Assembly (NCBI GenBank): GCA_019748235.1
Contig: JAIEPU010000003.1
Span: 1 to 53,777, forward strand
Reading direction: 5' to 3'
Length of the DNA stretch: 53,777 nt
Origin: a bacterium
GTDB taxonomy: Bacteria; Planctomycetota; Planctomycetia; Kolteriales; Kolteriaceae
The notes beneath the pieces were generated by a model. The model searched no databases, was not told the DNA's origin, and saw only the letters and a program-made list of their open reading frames with translations. The translations under genes and the position numbers were made by a program. Shown in pieces: positions 27,557 to 36,127 of this stretch; position 1 is the stretch's first letter, and every line of letters starts with the position of its first letter.

Positions 27557-28519
27557 TTAAAACCATCCTCGTTCATGGGCCTTCCAAATTGATAGAAGCA
27601 AGTAGGCGACTGGTGCCGAGAAGAAAACGGAATCAACCACGTCGAGCACACCCCCGAATCCTGGAACGTTATCAGAGGCATCTTTCGCCCGGCAATCTCG
27701 TTTGATCAAAGACTCCATTAAGTCGCCGATCATGGCAGCGAATCCGACCACCAACCCAAAAATCGCTCCGGCATACCACGGGAATCCCGGCATGACGCCG
27801 GTCCACTCACCCAAAAGAACGGCGAGGGTTGCAAAGGCGGTGGAGGTGAGCATTCCGCCAATACTCCCCTCAATGGTCTTTCCTGGGCTCAGCACAGGGG
27901 ACATCTTGTGACGACCGAATTTTCGACCGGCGAAGAATGCTCCAATATCGCAAAACTTCGCGGTGAAGATCGTCATCACCAGGATGTAAGTTCCCTCGGC
28001 GGCCGATGAGCCGAACCAATGAAGCAGTACCACAAAGCTGCCGAGCAATCCGACGTAAAAGAAGACGAACATGTGACCGGCGATGACCATCATGGCCTTG
28101 CCGGGCGAGGTGTAAAAGATCGCCTCGAGCATGAAGGCGATCATGGCGAATGAACAGAAGACAGCGAACGGCGGTCGAAAGTTCGGGTTCACGCTCCCGA
28201 CGAATGCGGCATACGCGGGTGATCCCCAAGCCGTCATCCATACCGAAAGCGGGATCGCGATCGAGCCCAGAATGCAGAACCAAGGGCGGACAGGCATGGG
28301 GAAAAGAAGCAGGAGCTTCGAAAGTTCCCAACTCGTCACGACCGCGATGATGAGAACGACGACTCCAAAAAACGGGTATATCGGCGGAAACCAAAGATCA
28401 GCAATGAGAGCGGCCAAAATAATGACGCTCATCAGGACGCCGGAAATGATCCTTTTTCTCAGCGACGCCCGATCGCGAGTAGGTGCTTTCGACAATGAGG
28501 CGGCTTCTACCGTCGCCAA
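27557..28519 (-). CDS. cdsA: Phosphatidate cytidylyltransferase
   Basis: Product of 320 residues starting at a TTG (28519); no better start is visible and the ribosome binding site is weak. About eight membrane helices. The C-terminal signature GDLMESLIKRDCRAKD...PGFGGVLDVVDS holds the Lys/Asp metal- and CTP-binding residues; PGFGG replaces the common PGHGG. It makes CDP-diacylglycerol from phosphatidate and CTP in the inner membrane, the entry to phospholipid synthesis. Downstream of uppS by 195 bases, the usual gene order. Confidence 0.93.
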   Translation of the reverse strand: MATVEAASLSKAPTRDRASLRKRIISGVLMSVIILAALIADLWFPPIYPFFGVVVLIIAVVTSWELSKLLLLFPMPVRPWFCILGSIAIPLSVWMTAWGSPAYAAFVGSVNPNFRPPFAVFCSFAMIAFMLEAIFYTSPGKAMMVIAGHMFVFFYVGLLGSFVVLLHWFGSSAAEGTYILVMTIFTAKFCDIGAFFAGRKFGRHKMSPVLSPGKTIEGSIGGMLTSTAFATLAVLLGEWTGVMPGFPWYAGAIFGLVVGFAAMIGDLMESLIKRDCRAKDASDNVPGFGGVLDVVDSVFFSAPVAYLLLSIWKAHERGWF

Positions 28520-28714
28520 TCTTTACTCGCTCTTTACCGACCGTTCACAAAGTTCTGATTGATAATGCGGAATCCAGAGGCAATTGCCAATCCGACTTCC
28601 ATCATACTCAATGAATTTGATCCGCAGAGATGAAAATCGCAAGAGATGGATCGCAAGGCCCCGCAGCGAAACAGGAGCCCGGCACCGAAAATCAATCGAT
28701 TCGGAGAGGTCGAA

Positions 28715-29491
28715 TCAAACGCCGTCCGACCCGTTGGCAATGAGCCCACCGAAACGCCGCTCGCGATGCGTGAAATCCTGCAGTGCTTGATGGAGATGAA
28801 TGATGTCAAAATCAGGCCAATGAACCGGAGTGATCCAAATCTCGGCATATGAAATTTGCCAGAGGAGAAAGTTACTCACCCGTCTCTCGCCTGCCGTTCG
28901 AATCAATAGATCGGGATCGCTCATTTCGCGTGTGTAGAGGTGATCGCTGAGCAGCTTTTCGTCGACCTGATCGGGAGTCAACTTTCCATCCCTCACCTCT
29001 TGAGCAATGGATTTGACGGCATCCACCATTTCGGTCCGACCGCCGTAATTGATCGCCAAACAGAGGACCGTGCCCGTATTCGACGCGCTCATCGCGATCG
29101 TTTCGTCCATGCGTGCTTGGACAGAATCGGGAAGCCCATCCCGGCGACCGATGACTTTGAGCTGTACGTTGTTTCGCATGATGGTTTCACGCTCTTCGAC
29201 CATGAAGATCTCGAGCAATTCCATCAGTAAATCGAGTTCCCGCTTCGGCCGTTTCCAGTTCTCGACGGAGAGGCAGTAAAGGGTGATTTGTTCGAGTCCC
29301 AGGCGGCAGGCTTCTTCGGTAATCCGTCGCACACTGTGGACACCCTGACGATGCCCTTCGATACGGGGTAGGCCGCGACGCTGTGCCCAACGACCGTTTC
29401 CATCCATAATGATGGCGACGTGGCGAGGCAGGCGATCCGTTTCCAGACCACACTCCTGAACGTAGTCTGTTGCGGTAACCGTCGTTCCCAT
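28715..29491 (-). CDS. uppS: Isoprenyl transferase (undecaprenyl diphosphate synthase)
   Basis: Product of 258 residues. The start ATG at 29491 follows a G-rich stretch (GGGGGGCG); an ATG nine codons earlier is possible. HVAIIMDGNGRWA (catalytic D30) and LYCLSVENWKRP are diagnostic of cis-prenyltransferases, and DLLIRTAGERRVSNFLLWQ and the following Tyr/Glu complete the active site. It condenses isopentenyl diphosphate onto farnesyl diphosphate to make the C55 carrier for peptidoglycan and surface polysaccharides. Coupled in order with cdsA. Confidence 0.96.
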   Translation of the reverse strand: MGTTVTATDYVQECGLETDRLPRHVAIIMDGNGRWAQRRGLPRIEGHRQGVHSVRRITEEACRLGLEQITLYCLSVENWKRPKRELDLLMELLEIFMVEERETIMRNNVQLKVIGRRDGLPDSVQARMDETIAMSASNTGTVLCLAINYGGRTEMVDAVKSIAQEVRDGKLTPDQVDEKLLSDHLYTREMSDPDLLIRTAGERRVSNFLLWQISYAEIWITPVHWPDFDIIHLHQALQDFTHRERRFGGLIANGSDGV

Positions 29492-29762
29492 GGGATTTTC
29501 GCCCCCCCATCCGATCAAGGGCCATTAACCGAAAACTGGGCTTCCACTTCTGACGTGAGGGCCCACCAGGATCACTTTGCCGTTACTCTCAGACTGCGGT
29601 TTCATCGCGTGAGAAGCCTTCCGTGACTCTCTGCTAGACACCGATCAGGAGTAACTTTACCAAGCAAAGCTTAATCTAGCGAGACTTGTTTTTCACGTTT
29701 ATTTTCTACCCCTTTTACGAATGAATTCAGGGGGATCCGAACAATGCGACAGAATTGATGTA

Positions 29763-31088
29763 TCAGTCCGCGAAAACAATCGTTTCCGCCCGCGCGGGTC
29801 CAATGGACGCGAGTCGGACGGGAACCTTCAAGTATTCCGCGATCGTATCCAGATAGGCTTTCGCTTCCTTCGGTAGATCCGACGGCTTTCGGCAGCTCCG
29901 CAGGTCCTGTTTCCAACCAGGGAACGACTTGAAGACTGGCTTATATTGCTCGAGCTCGTGGGTGATCACCGGGAACTCGGTCGTTTGAACGCCGTCTTTC
30001 TCGTAAGCGACGCATATTTTGAGCTCGTCCAGCTTACTCAGAACGTCGAGCAGCATCACACTTACTTCGGTCACGCCATTCAAGAGGGCGGCGTAGCGAC
30101 AAGCGACGAGATCGAGCCACCCACATCGACGTGGTCGCCCCGTCACGGTGCCGAATTCTCGGCCTTCCTGACGAATATGCTCTCCGATCTCGTTATCCAA
30201 TTCGGTGGGAAAAGGTCCGGATCCGACCCGGCTAGTGTATGCCTTCACGATTCCGATCACTCGGTTCACGTGTCTCAGCGAAATCCCACAACCGGACGGT
30301 AGCCCACAGGCCGAGCTATTCGAACTCGTCACGAAAGGATAGCTGCCATGATCCACATCGAGGAGTGTTCCCTGCGCCCCTTCGAAGAGAATCCGTTTAC
30401 CAGCAGCTAATGCCTTTTGAAGAACCCAGAAAGTGTCATCAACATAGGGCCTGAGTCGGTTCGCGTATTTTCCGTACTCCTCCGCGATTTCATCGACGTC
30501 GAATTGTTTGGCCGACGAGGAGAGCGCGGCGAGAAGTTGGTTCTTCCGAGGGACGATCACAGAAAGACGATCGCGAAGCCGCTTTTCGTCGAGCAAATCG
30601 TGCATCCGAATGCTGTGGAGCCGATTCGCCTTGTCGGCATAGCAAGGCCCGATGCCGCGACCGGTGGTGCCGATCTTCTTGGTGCCGGCAGCCGCTTCGA
30701 CGACTCGTTCTTCCTCGATGTGGTATGGGAAAATCACATGAGCACGATCGCTAATGAGTAGTCGACCCTCGATACCGAGTCCGCGCGAAACAAGCTCGTC
30801 GATTTCGGAGAGGAGCTTACTTGGATGAATGACCGTCCCGTTCCCGATGACGCATTGCAAGCCGGGCCAAGTGATGCCTGAGGGGATGAGGGAAAGCTTG
30901 TAGACTTCTGAGCCAACGACAACGGTATGTCCGGCGTTCGCGCCGCCGTTGTATCGAACGACGAGGTCATGCTCTTCCGTGAGAAGATCAACGACTTTTC
31001 CCTTCGCCTCGTCTCCCCATTGGAGACCGACGACACAGGTGGAGCCCATGGACATGGATCCTTTTTTGAGCGGGCGGTCTGAATTCAT
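29763..31088 (-). CDS. purA: Adenylosuccinate synthetase
   Basis: Product of 441 residues. The ATG at 31088 overlaps the carA stop by one base (TAATG), which favours this start even though it adds 13 residues before the conserved core; the later ATGs give MGSTCVVGLQWGDEAKGK. The P-loop reads QWGDEAKGK, Ala in place of the usual Gly. GTTGRGIGPCYADKANR, the IMP-binding segment, and GRPRRCGWLD follow. It joins IMP and aspartate with GTP, the first step to AMP. Co-translated with carA, linking purine and pyrimidine/arginine supply. Confidence 0.97.
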   Translation of the reverse strand: MNSDRPLKKGSMSMGSTCVVGLQWGDEAKGKVVDLLTEEHDLVVRYNGGANAGHTVVVGSEVYKLSLIPSGITWPGLQCVIGNGTVIHPSKLLSEIDELVSRGLGIEGRLLISDRAHVIFPYHIEEERVVEAAAGTKKIGTTGRGIGPCYADKANRLHSIRMHDLLDEKRLRDRLSVIVPRKNQLLAALSSSAKQFDVDEIAEEYGKYANRLRPYVDDTFWVLQKALAAGKRILFEGAQGTLLDVDHGSYPFVTSSNSSACGLPSGCGISLRHVNRVIGIVKAYTSRVGSGPFPTELDNEIGEHIRQEGREFGTVTGRPRRCGWLDLVACRYAALLNGVTEVSVMLLDVLSKLDELKICVAYEKDGVQTTEFPVITHELEQYKPVFKSFPGWKQDLRSCRKPSDLPKEAKAYLDTIAEYLKVPVRLASIGPARAETIVFAD

Positions 31089-32242
31089 TAGCCCGCGTGA
31101 GCCGGACTCTTCTTGTTTTCCGATTTCATCTTCGCGATGAACTCGTTGAAGAGGTACATGCTGTCATGCGGACCCGCGCTCGCTTCAGGGTGGTACTGCA
31201 CCGAGAAAACTGGCAGCGTCCGATGGTGAAGTCCTTCTAACGTCTGATCGTTCAAGTTGACATGGGTCGCTTCAACGTCTGAGGGGAGGGACTTCACATC
31301 GACGGCGAAACCGTGATTCTGCGTGGTGATTTCGACGCGGCCCGATCGATGATTCAACACTGGCTGATTCGCGCCGCGGTGGCCGAACTTGAGCTTAAAG
31401 GTCTTACCCCCAAGTGCTTGTCCCAAAAGCTGATGACCGAGGCAGATGCCAAAGATCGGTTTCTCACCAACCAGCTTCCGAATGGTCGTGATCGCGTAAT
31501 CGAGCGGCTCCGGATCGCCGGGGCCATTCGACAGAAAGACACCGTCTGGCTTACGCGCGAGAATCTCGTCAGCGGGTGTTGAGCCAGGAACGACCGTCAC
31601 CTGGCAGCCGATCTCCGCCAGACAGCGAGCGATATTCCACTTCATCCCGAAGTCCATCGCCACCACGTGAAGTGGCCGGCTGGGCTTCTCCGAGTTGTGA
31701 AGTACCTCGGGCTGCCATTCTTCTTCGTTGATTTGAGACCATTCGGTGATTTTGGCCGGCATGACCTCTCGAGCGAGGTCGCGTCCCACGAGACCTAATG
31801 AGGCTTTGGCCTTTTTGACGAGACTCGCGTCATCAAGATCCGTGGTCGAGAGAATCCCCTTCATCGCTCCCTGTGTTCGAGTCGCGAGGACGATGGAACG
31901 GGTATCGACCCCCTGCAAGCCGATGATTCCACTATCGGCGAGGTAGTCTTCGAGCTTTTGCGTGTGGCGGTAGTTGCTGACCCGGCGTGCAAGTTCGCGA
32001 CAGACAAACCCGCTGAGCCAAGGTTTCGCGGATTCGCAATCGACTCGATTGATGCCGTAATTCCCGATGAGGGGGTAGGTCATCGTAACGATTTGGCCGA
32101 AGTAGGATGGATCGGTCAGGATCTCCTGGTATCCGGTCATCGACGTGTTGAAAACAACTTCACCCGTCGACTCCCCGGTGGCTCCAAATGCCGTACCCGT
32201 GAAGACCATTCCGTTTTCGAGAGCCAGTTTTGCAATTGTCAT
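31088..32242 (-). CDS. carA: Carbamoyl-phosphate synthase small subunit
   Basis: Product of 384 residues, the family's usual length. N-terminal CPSase small domain (~1-150; MTGYQEILTDPSYFGQ is diagnostic), then a class I glutamine amidotransferase domain with FGICLGHQLLGQALGG (Cys nucleophile) and the closing QYHPEASAGPHD (His/Glu). It frees ammonia from glutamine for the large subunit CarB, which is not in the window. Promoter presumably in the 245-base gap before 32488. Followed immediately by purA. Confidence 0.97.
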   Translation of the reverse strand: MTIAKLALENGMVFTGTAFGATGESTGEVVFNTSMTGYQEILTDPSYFGQIVTMTYPLIGNYGINRVDCESAKPWLSGFVCRELARRVSNYRHTQKLEDYLADSGIIGLQGVDTRSIVLATRTQGAMKGILSTTDLDDASLVKKAKASLGLVGRDLAREVMPAKITEWSQINEEEWQPEVLHNSEKPSRPLHVVAMDFGMKWNIARCLAEIGCQVTVVPGSTPADEILARKPDGVFLSNGPGDPEPLDYAITTIRKLVGEKPIFGICLGHQLLGQALGGKTFKLKFGHRGANQPVLNHRSGRVEITTQNHGFAVDVKSLPSDVEATHVNLNDQTLEGLHHRTLPVFSVQYHPEASAGPHDSMYLFNEFIAKMKSENKKSPAHAG

Positions 32243-32487
32243 GCGCAGTCCCGCACGCCGGGTTTGGCCCCTGCCAACCCGGTCCGGACGTAATGTACGG
32301 AGAACCGCGCCCGAAGTGAAGGATGATCAGGGAAGCTACGTGAAGGAGTTGCTCCCTCTGGTCGATTTGACGCAGGAATATGGCGGAAAACAGAGACCAA
32401 GGTGCCAGGAGGAATTGCAACCACCGCCGATACGGATTTTTCACGATCGAGCGCCGACGAGCGAAGGTCGATTGCTGCCGGACGAGC

Positions 32488-33579
32488 TCATGTGCCGATT
32501 TTCGGAAAGAGACACATGGCAATGGGACCAAAGATGAACAGTGGCGTCCACGCGGCGAGAACGGCGTCAATGTAACCATACGCCGCCATGTAATTTGCCA
32601 TCGAGTTCGTCACAAAGAACGCACCGCAAAGCCCCATGGAAATGGCAATGCCCGCAAAGACGTTCTTTCGTTCCCACTGGAGAACAAACGGCAATCCGAG
32701 CAAAACCAAGATGAAGTGAAGCGCTGGATCCATGATCCGATTATGGATCAAGATCCGAACGTTTTGCGGATCTTTGATCTCTTCACGCTGAAGAAGGCTT
32801 ACGAGTTCCCACGTTCCGGCGAAGCTCTTCCAATTCGATTGACGGATCATGTCGTTGAAAGAAATGTTCGTTAGGACAAAGAGCTTTCCGTCCGCCGTCT
32901 TACGAAGCTTTCCCTTCGTATTGGTCACATCAACATTCGAATCGACGTCGTTGAGTTCCCAGCCCATCTCGCCTGAATCCGGCAATGCCTTGTAATACGC
33001 CTTGAGGCAATGAACTTCCTGCAAAACACCAGTGATTTCCACAGGAAGCGTGATGTTCACGTTTTCCAGACGATTGTCTTCACGAAAAGCCCGGTCGGCA
33101 CGAAATAGAACTTGATCCTTGTCGATATTCATCGTGGGGAGGAGAACGCGCTCCCCTTCGATGTCTTCGTGAAGGCGCTGGAGCATTTCGGAATAGGTTG
33201 GGAGTACCGTCTCTCGATTGACGATGCCCAGAGCGATGACGATAAGCGTTCCAAACAGAATTGGCATGAGCGCGCGACGGGTCGGAATACCGGCCGCGAG
33301 AAGAGCGATGATTTCATTGTGGCGATGCAGGTTAGCGAGTGTCGTCATGGCCGAGATCATGGTGATCACCGGCGAAAGCCGAGCGAAGTATTCGAAGGAG
33401 TGGATGAAGTAGAACTTACCAATGCGACGGAGGAAGGCGAACGTTCCTGCGTGATCTTCGAAGAACTCATCCGCATTCGCGAAGAGATCGATGATCACAT
33501 AAAGCCCGACGAGACTGAAAAAACAGATGAGGTATGCCGCGACGAAGTTTCGGAACAGATACCGATCCATAATCGTCAT
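32488..33579 (-). CDS. LptF/LptG family permease (YjgP/YjgQ)
   Basis: Product of 363 residues. The start ATG at 33579 (MTIMDRYLFRN) lies downstream of GGAGGAGG; the frame is open to 33657. Membrane helices are at ~10-35, ~55-80, ~100-120 and three near the C-terminus, around a large periplasmic beta-jellyroll (~125-270), as in LptF/LptG. These subunits pull lipopolysaccharide from the inner membrane with the LptB ATPase. RYLFRNFVAAYLICFF and LHRHNEIIALLAAGI are typical. Only one of the pair is here. Planctomycetes have an outer membrane, so a role in lipid export is plausible. Confidence 0.9.
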   Translation of the reverse strand: MTIMDRYLFRNFVAAYLICFFSLVGLYVIIDLFANADEFFEDHAGTFAFLRRIGKFYFIHSFEYFARLSPVITMISAMTTLANLHRHNEIIALLAAGIPTRRALMPILFGTLIVIALGIVNRETVLPTYSEMLQRLHEDIEGERVLLPTMNIDKDQVLFRADRAFREDNRLENVNITLPVEITGVLQEVHCLKAYYKALPDSGEMGWELNDVDSNVDVTNTKGKLRKTADGKLFVLTNISFNDMIRQSNWKSFAGTWELVSLLQREEIKDPQNVRILIHNRIMDPALHFILVLLGLPFVLQWERKNVFAGIAISMGLCGAFFVTNSMANYMAAYGYIDAVLAAWTPLFIFGPIAMCLFPKIGT

Positions 33580-33896
33580 TGGCGAAAGAACCTCCTCCGG
33601 CCCATTCCGGGTTCTTCCCATAGTCGGATTCGCGGAAGGAGACAAGGGGAATTGCAAGTTCTCTCAGAAGCATTGCTTGACCCAATCATCTTGGAGTAAA
33701 CAACTTACGTCGGCTCCGCAAATTCATTGATGGGTGAGGGGTTTACCGACCATCGGATTGAAATTCACCGACAGATGGTCCCGCCGGATGTTGTTGCTGG
33801 CGGGAGAGCCCGTTACCATGTTTTTTCCACGGCCTTCAAGGCCGCGGCAACGGTGGCTGCCTGCAACACTGTGTTCAATGCGAAAGGAACCGAAAT
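33580..33896. other. Divergent intergenic region with two small hairpins
   Basis: Gap between the divergent permease and the small gene at 33897. It holds TCCCGCC (33779-33785) pairing with GGCGGGA (33799-33805), and CGGCCTT/AAGGCCG around 33830-33844. A T-run precedes rather than follows the second, so neither looks like a terminator for an annotated gene. Confidence 0.45.
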
Positions 33897-34238
33897 ATGG
33901 GCCTTTTCGGTAGTATCGGGAAAACGATCAGCGGGGTTGTCGACGAATCGATTCGCGAAGCGCTCTCTGTGAAAGGGGAAGATTTTGCGAATGCGAATAG
34001 CAAGATGCTTCAAGACGTGCTCAACCAGCTTAACGCTCAGACCTTTCCCCGCGATATGACCACTTACCTGCAGCGGTCCGGCCTGACGGACGATTCCATC
34101 ACCACGCTTCCGACACAGCAGATCTTGAATATCCTCAGCGGAGCTAATAGCCCGCTTCGCGATTTGCACCAGAAACTGCAAATCGACGAGCACTTATTCG
34201 ACACGTGCAAAGCGGTCGTCGATACTATCAAGGACTAG
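33897..34238 (+). CDS. Small unknown cytoplasmic protein
   Basis: Product of 113 residues with AAAGGA before its ATG. No signal peptide or membrane helix. It begins MGLFGSIGKTISGVVDE, an amphipathic opening, and continues as a helical, Gln/Asn/Leu-rich protein; no family recognised. The strong bidirectional terminator directly after it, shared with gltA, supports it as a separately transcribed real gene. Confidence 0.7.
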   Translation: MGLFGSIGKTISGVVDESIREALSVKGEDFANANSKMLQDVLNQLNAQTFPRDMTTYLQRSGLTDDSITTLPTQQILNILSGANSPLRDLHQKLQIDEHLFDTCKAVVDTIKD

Positions 34239-34250
34239 ATTCTTCTTTGC

Positions 34251-34298
34251 AAAAATGAAAACGGGACCGCACCCATGGATGCGATCCCGTTCTTTTTT
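34251..34298. terminator. Bidirectional terminator between 33897-34238 and gltA
   Basis: AACGGGA (34260-34266) and GCA (34269-34271) pair with TGC (34280-34282) and TCCCGTT (34285-34291). Six Ts follow on the plus strand (34293-34298), and an A-rich run precedes on the left, giving a T-rich tail on the minus strand. It serves the two convergent genes. Confidence 0.88.
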
Positions 34299-34314
34299 GA
34301 ACAAAAACTCGTGG

Positions 34315-35607
34315 TTACTTTCGCTCGAAGATCGGAACGTAGTCGCGCTTGACCTCGCCGGTGTAGATCTGGCGAGGACGGCTGATACGGCGTCCGGGCT
34401 GAGAAAGCATTTCCTTCCAGTGAGCGATCCAGCCAGGTAAGCGTCCGAGCGCGAACATGACCGTGAACATGTTGACTGGAATTCCGAGAGCCCGGTAGAT
34501 CACGCCGCTGTAGAAGTCGACGTTGGGATAGAGCTTACGTTCCACGAAGTATGGATCGTTGAGCGCGGTCTCCTCAAGCTTTTTGGCGATGTCGAGTAGC
34601 GGATCAGCTTTCTTCAGCTTGCCGAGCACTCGCTCGCAATACTTGCGAATGATGGCGGCTCGCGGATCGTAATTCTTGTAGACCCGGTGCCCGAAGCCCA
34701 TCAAACGGAACTGCGAGGTTTTGTCCTTGGCCATGGCGACGTACTTAGCCACATTGCCGCCATCCTCGTGAATATCTTGCAGCATGTTGACGACCGCTTC
34801 ATTTGCCCCGCCGTGCAGCGGCCCCCAGAGAGCACAGATTCCAGCCGAAAGAGAGGCGTAGAGATTCGTCTCCGCACTTCCGACGAGTCGTACGGTCGAC
34901 GTGCTGCAATTCTGCTCGTGATCGGCATGCAGAATGAAGAGGACATCGAGCGCGGCGGCCATATCGGGATCGACGTTGTAGCGCTCGACCGGCAAGGCAA
35001 ACATCATGTGAAGCAGGTTTTCGCAGTACTTAAGGTCGTTCCTCGGGAAGATGTAAGGCTGCCCGGTGAGCTTTTTGTAGCTGAACGCGGCAATGGTCGG
35101 CATCTTTGCCAGCATGCGAATGATCGTGTTGTCGATCTCATCCTTGTGATGAACGTCGATCGTTTCCGGGTAGAAACTCGACAGTGATCCGGCCATGGCG
35201 GAGAGGATCGCCATCGGGTGGACGGTCGCGGGATAAGCATCAATCACGCGGCGCATATCCTCATGGATCATCGTGTGATGTGTGAGCTTATGTGTGAACC
35301 TGGTGAGTTCCGCCTCCGTCGGAAGTTGGCCGTAGATGAGGAGATAGGAGACTTCAACGAAGGTGGAGCGTTCGGCGAGTTGCTCGATTGGAATGCCGCG
35401 ATAGCGAAGAATTCCTTCTTCGCCATCAATGAAAGTGATTTCGCTAGTAGTCGATCCCGTGTTGCCATAACCGGGGTCAAGGGTGATCAGCCCCGTCTGC
35501 GTCCGGAGTTGCGTAACGTCGACTCCGGTTTCTCCCTCCGTTCCCACCGTTACCGGAAGGTCCGTCGTTTGTCCATTGTATGAAAGCTTCGCTACCTCGC
35601 TGGGCAT
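34315..35607 (-). CDS. gltA: Citrate synthase
   Basis: Product of 430 residues from the ATG at 35607 (MPSEVAKLSY); alternatives at 35649 and 35676 would add 14-23 residues. Type II, hexameric-style citrate synthase: an N-terminal beta domain (~1-60), DADHEQNCSTSTVR-type segment (here HADHEQNCSTSTVRLVG), GPLHGGANEAV and FGHRVYKNYDPRA hold the catalytic His, His and Arg/Asp residues. It condenses acetyl-CoA and oxaloacetate, opening the TCA cycle. Stands alone, ending at the shared terminator. Confidence 0.96.
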   Translation of the reverse strand: MPSEVAKLSYNGQTTDLPVTVGTEGETGVDVTQLRTQTGLITLDPGYGNTGSTTSEITFIDGEEGILRYRGIPIEQLAERSTFVEVSYLLIYGQLPTEAELTRFTHKLTHHTMIHEDMRRVIDAYPATVHPMAILSAMAGSLSSFYPETIDVHHKDEIDNTIIRMLAKMPTIAAFSYKKLTGQPYIFPRNDLKYCENLLHMMFALPVERYNVDPDMAAALDVLFILHADHEQNCSTSTVRLVGSAETNLYASLSAGICALWGPLHGGANEAVVNMLQDIHEDGGNVAKYVAMAKDKTSQFRLMGFGHRVYKNYDPRAAIIRKYCERVLGKLKKADPLLDIAKKLEETALNDPYFVERKLYPNVDFYSGVIYRALGIPVNMFTVMFALGRLPGWIAHWKEMLSQPGRRISRPRQIYTGEVKRDYVPIFERK

Positions 35608-36127
35608 CAGTTTTCCGTCCCACTTGCGGTTCCGTTCAACACCTAGCATCTCACCCAAGGGAGTGTCGCGTCGCACGATGGCCGATCATGGCACCGCTTC
35701 TCTTCATGAACGGGCCCACGTGCCTTCCCATCAGTGATCCACCTTTTACCTTCATAGCAATCGGAATGGAACGGTTCACGAATTGTTTCGTGAAACATCT
35801 CAGAGAAAAGGGGGGAAAAGTAGGTTAAACCGTCGCTTTTCCATCCAAATCGACAGCTCTTTTCCCCAATGGCGGTGGACTCGAAGGCGGTTGGCGAACT
35901 GTTTTCAAGACGAGGAAAGGATTCGACAGCGGAGAAGGTGCCTCTGTGCGTATTGAGTGAGGAGTATGATTCAGTGCGACGTACGAGCGATTGCTCGATC
36001 AGGCTTTCGGCGCTTCGCCTTGGGCGTTGATTAGGGATTCTCAAGAGTCTTTTTTCAAGACAAGATGTTTCGAACTGTGGGGGGAACCGGAACAACAGCG
36101 GACTCAAGGCCCGCGGGGGACGAACCG
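35608..36127. other. Divergent regulatory gap of ~520 bases
   Basis: Lies between the gltA start and the decarboxylase start, so it should hold both promoters. It contains the palindrome at 35775-35794. A minus-strand frame of 177 codons crosses it and overlaps the decarboxylase start; its sequence is low-complexity and Ser/Arg-rich, so I do not accept it as a gene. Confidence 0.5.
35775..35794. promoter_or_regulatory. Candidate operator palindrome upstream of gltA
   Basis: TTCACGAA (35775-35782) and TTCGTGAA (35787-35794) are perfect 8-bp inverted arms around four bases, the shape of a dimeric repressor or activator site. It sits ~170 bases before the gltA start and ~335 before the decarboxylase. 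No regulator gene is nearby. Confidence 0.4.

Noticed and set aside
33830..33844. Terminator for a minus-strand gene at the CGGCCTT hairpin
   Set aside because: The T-run lies on the wrong side for either strand, and no gene ends there.
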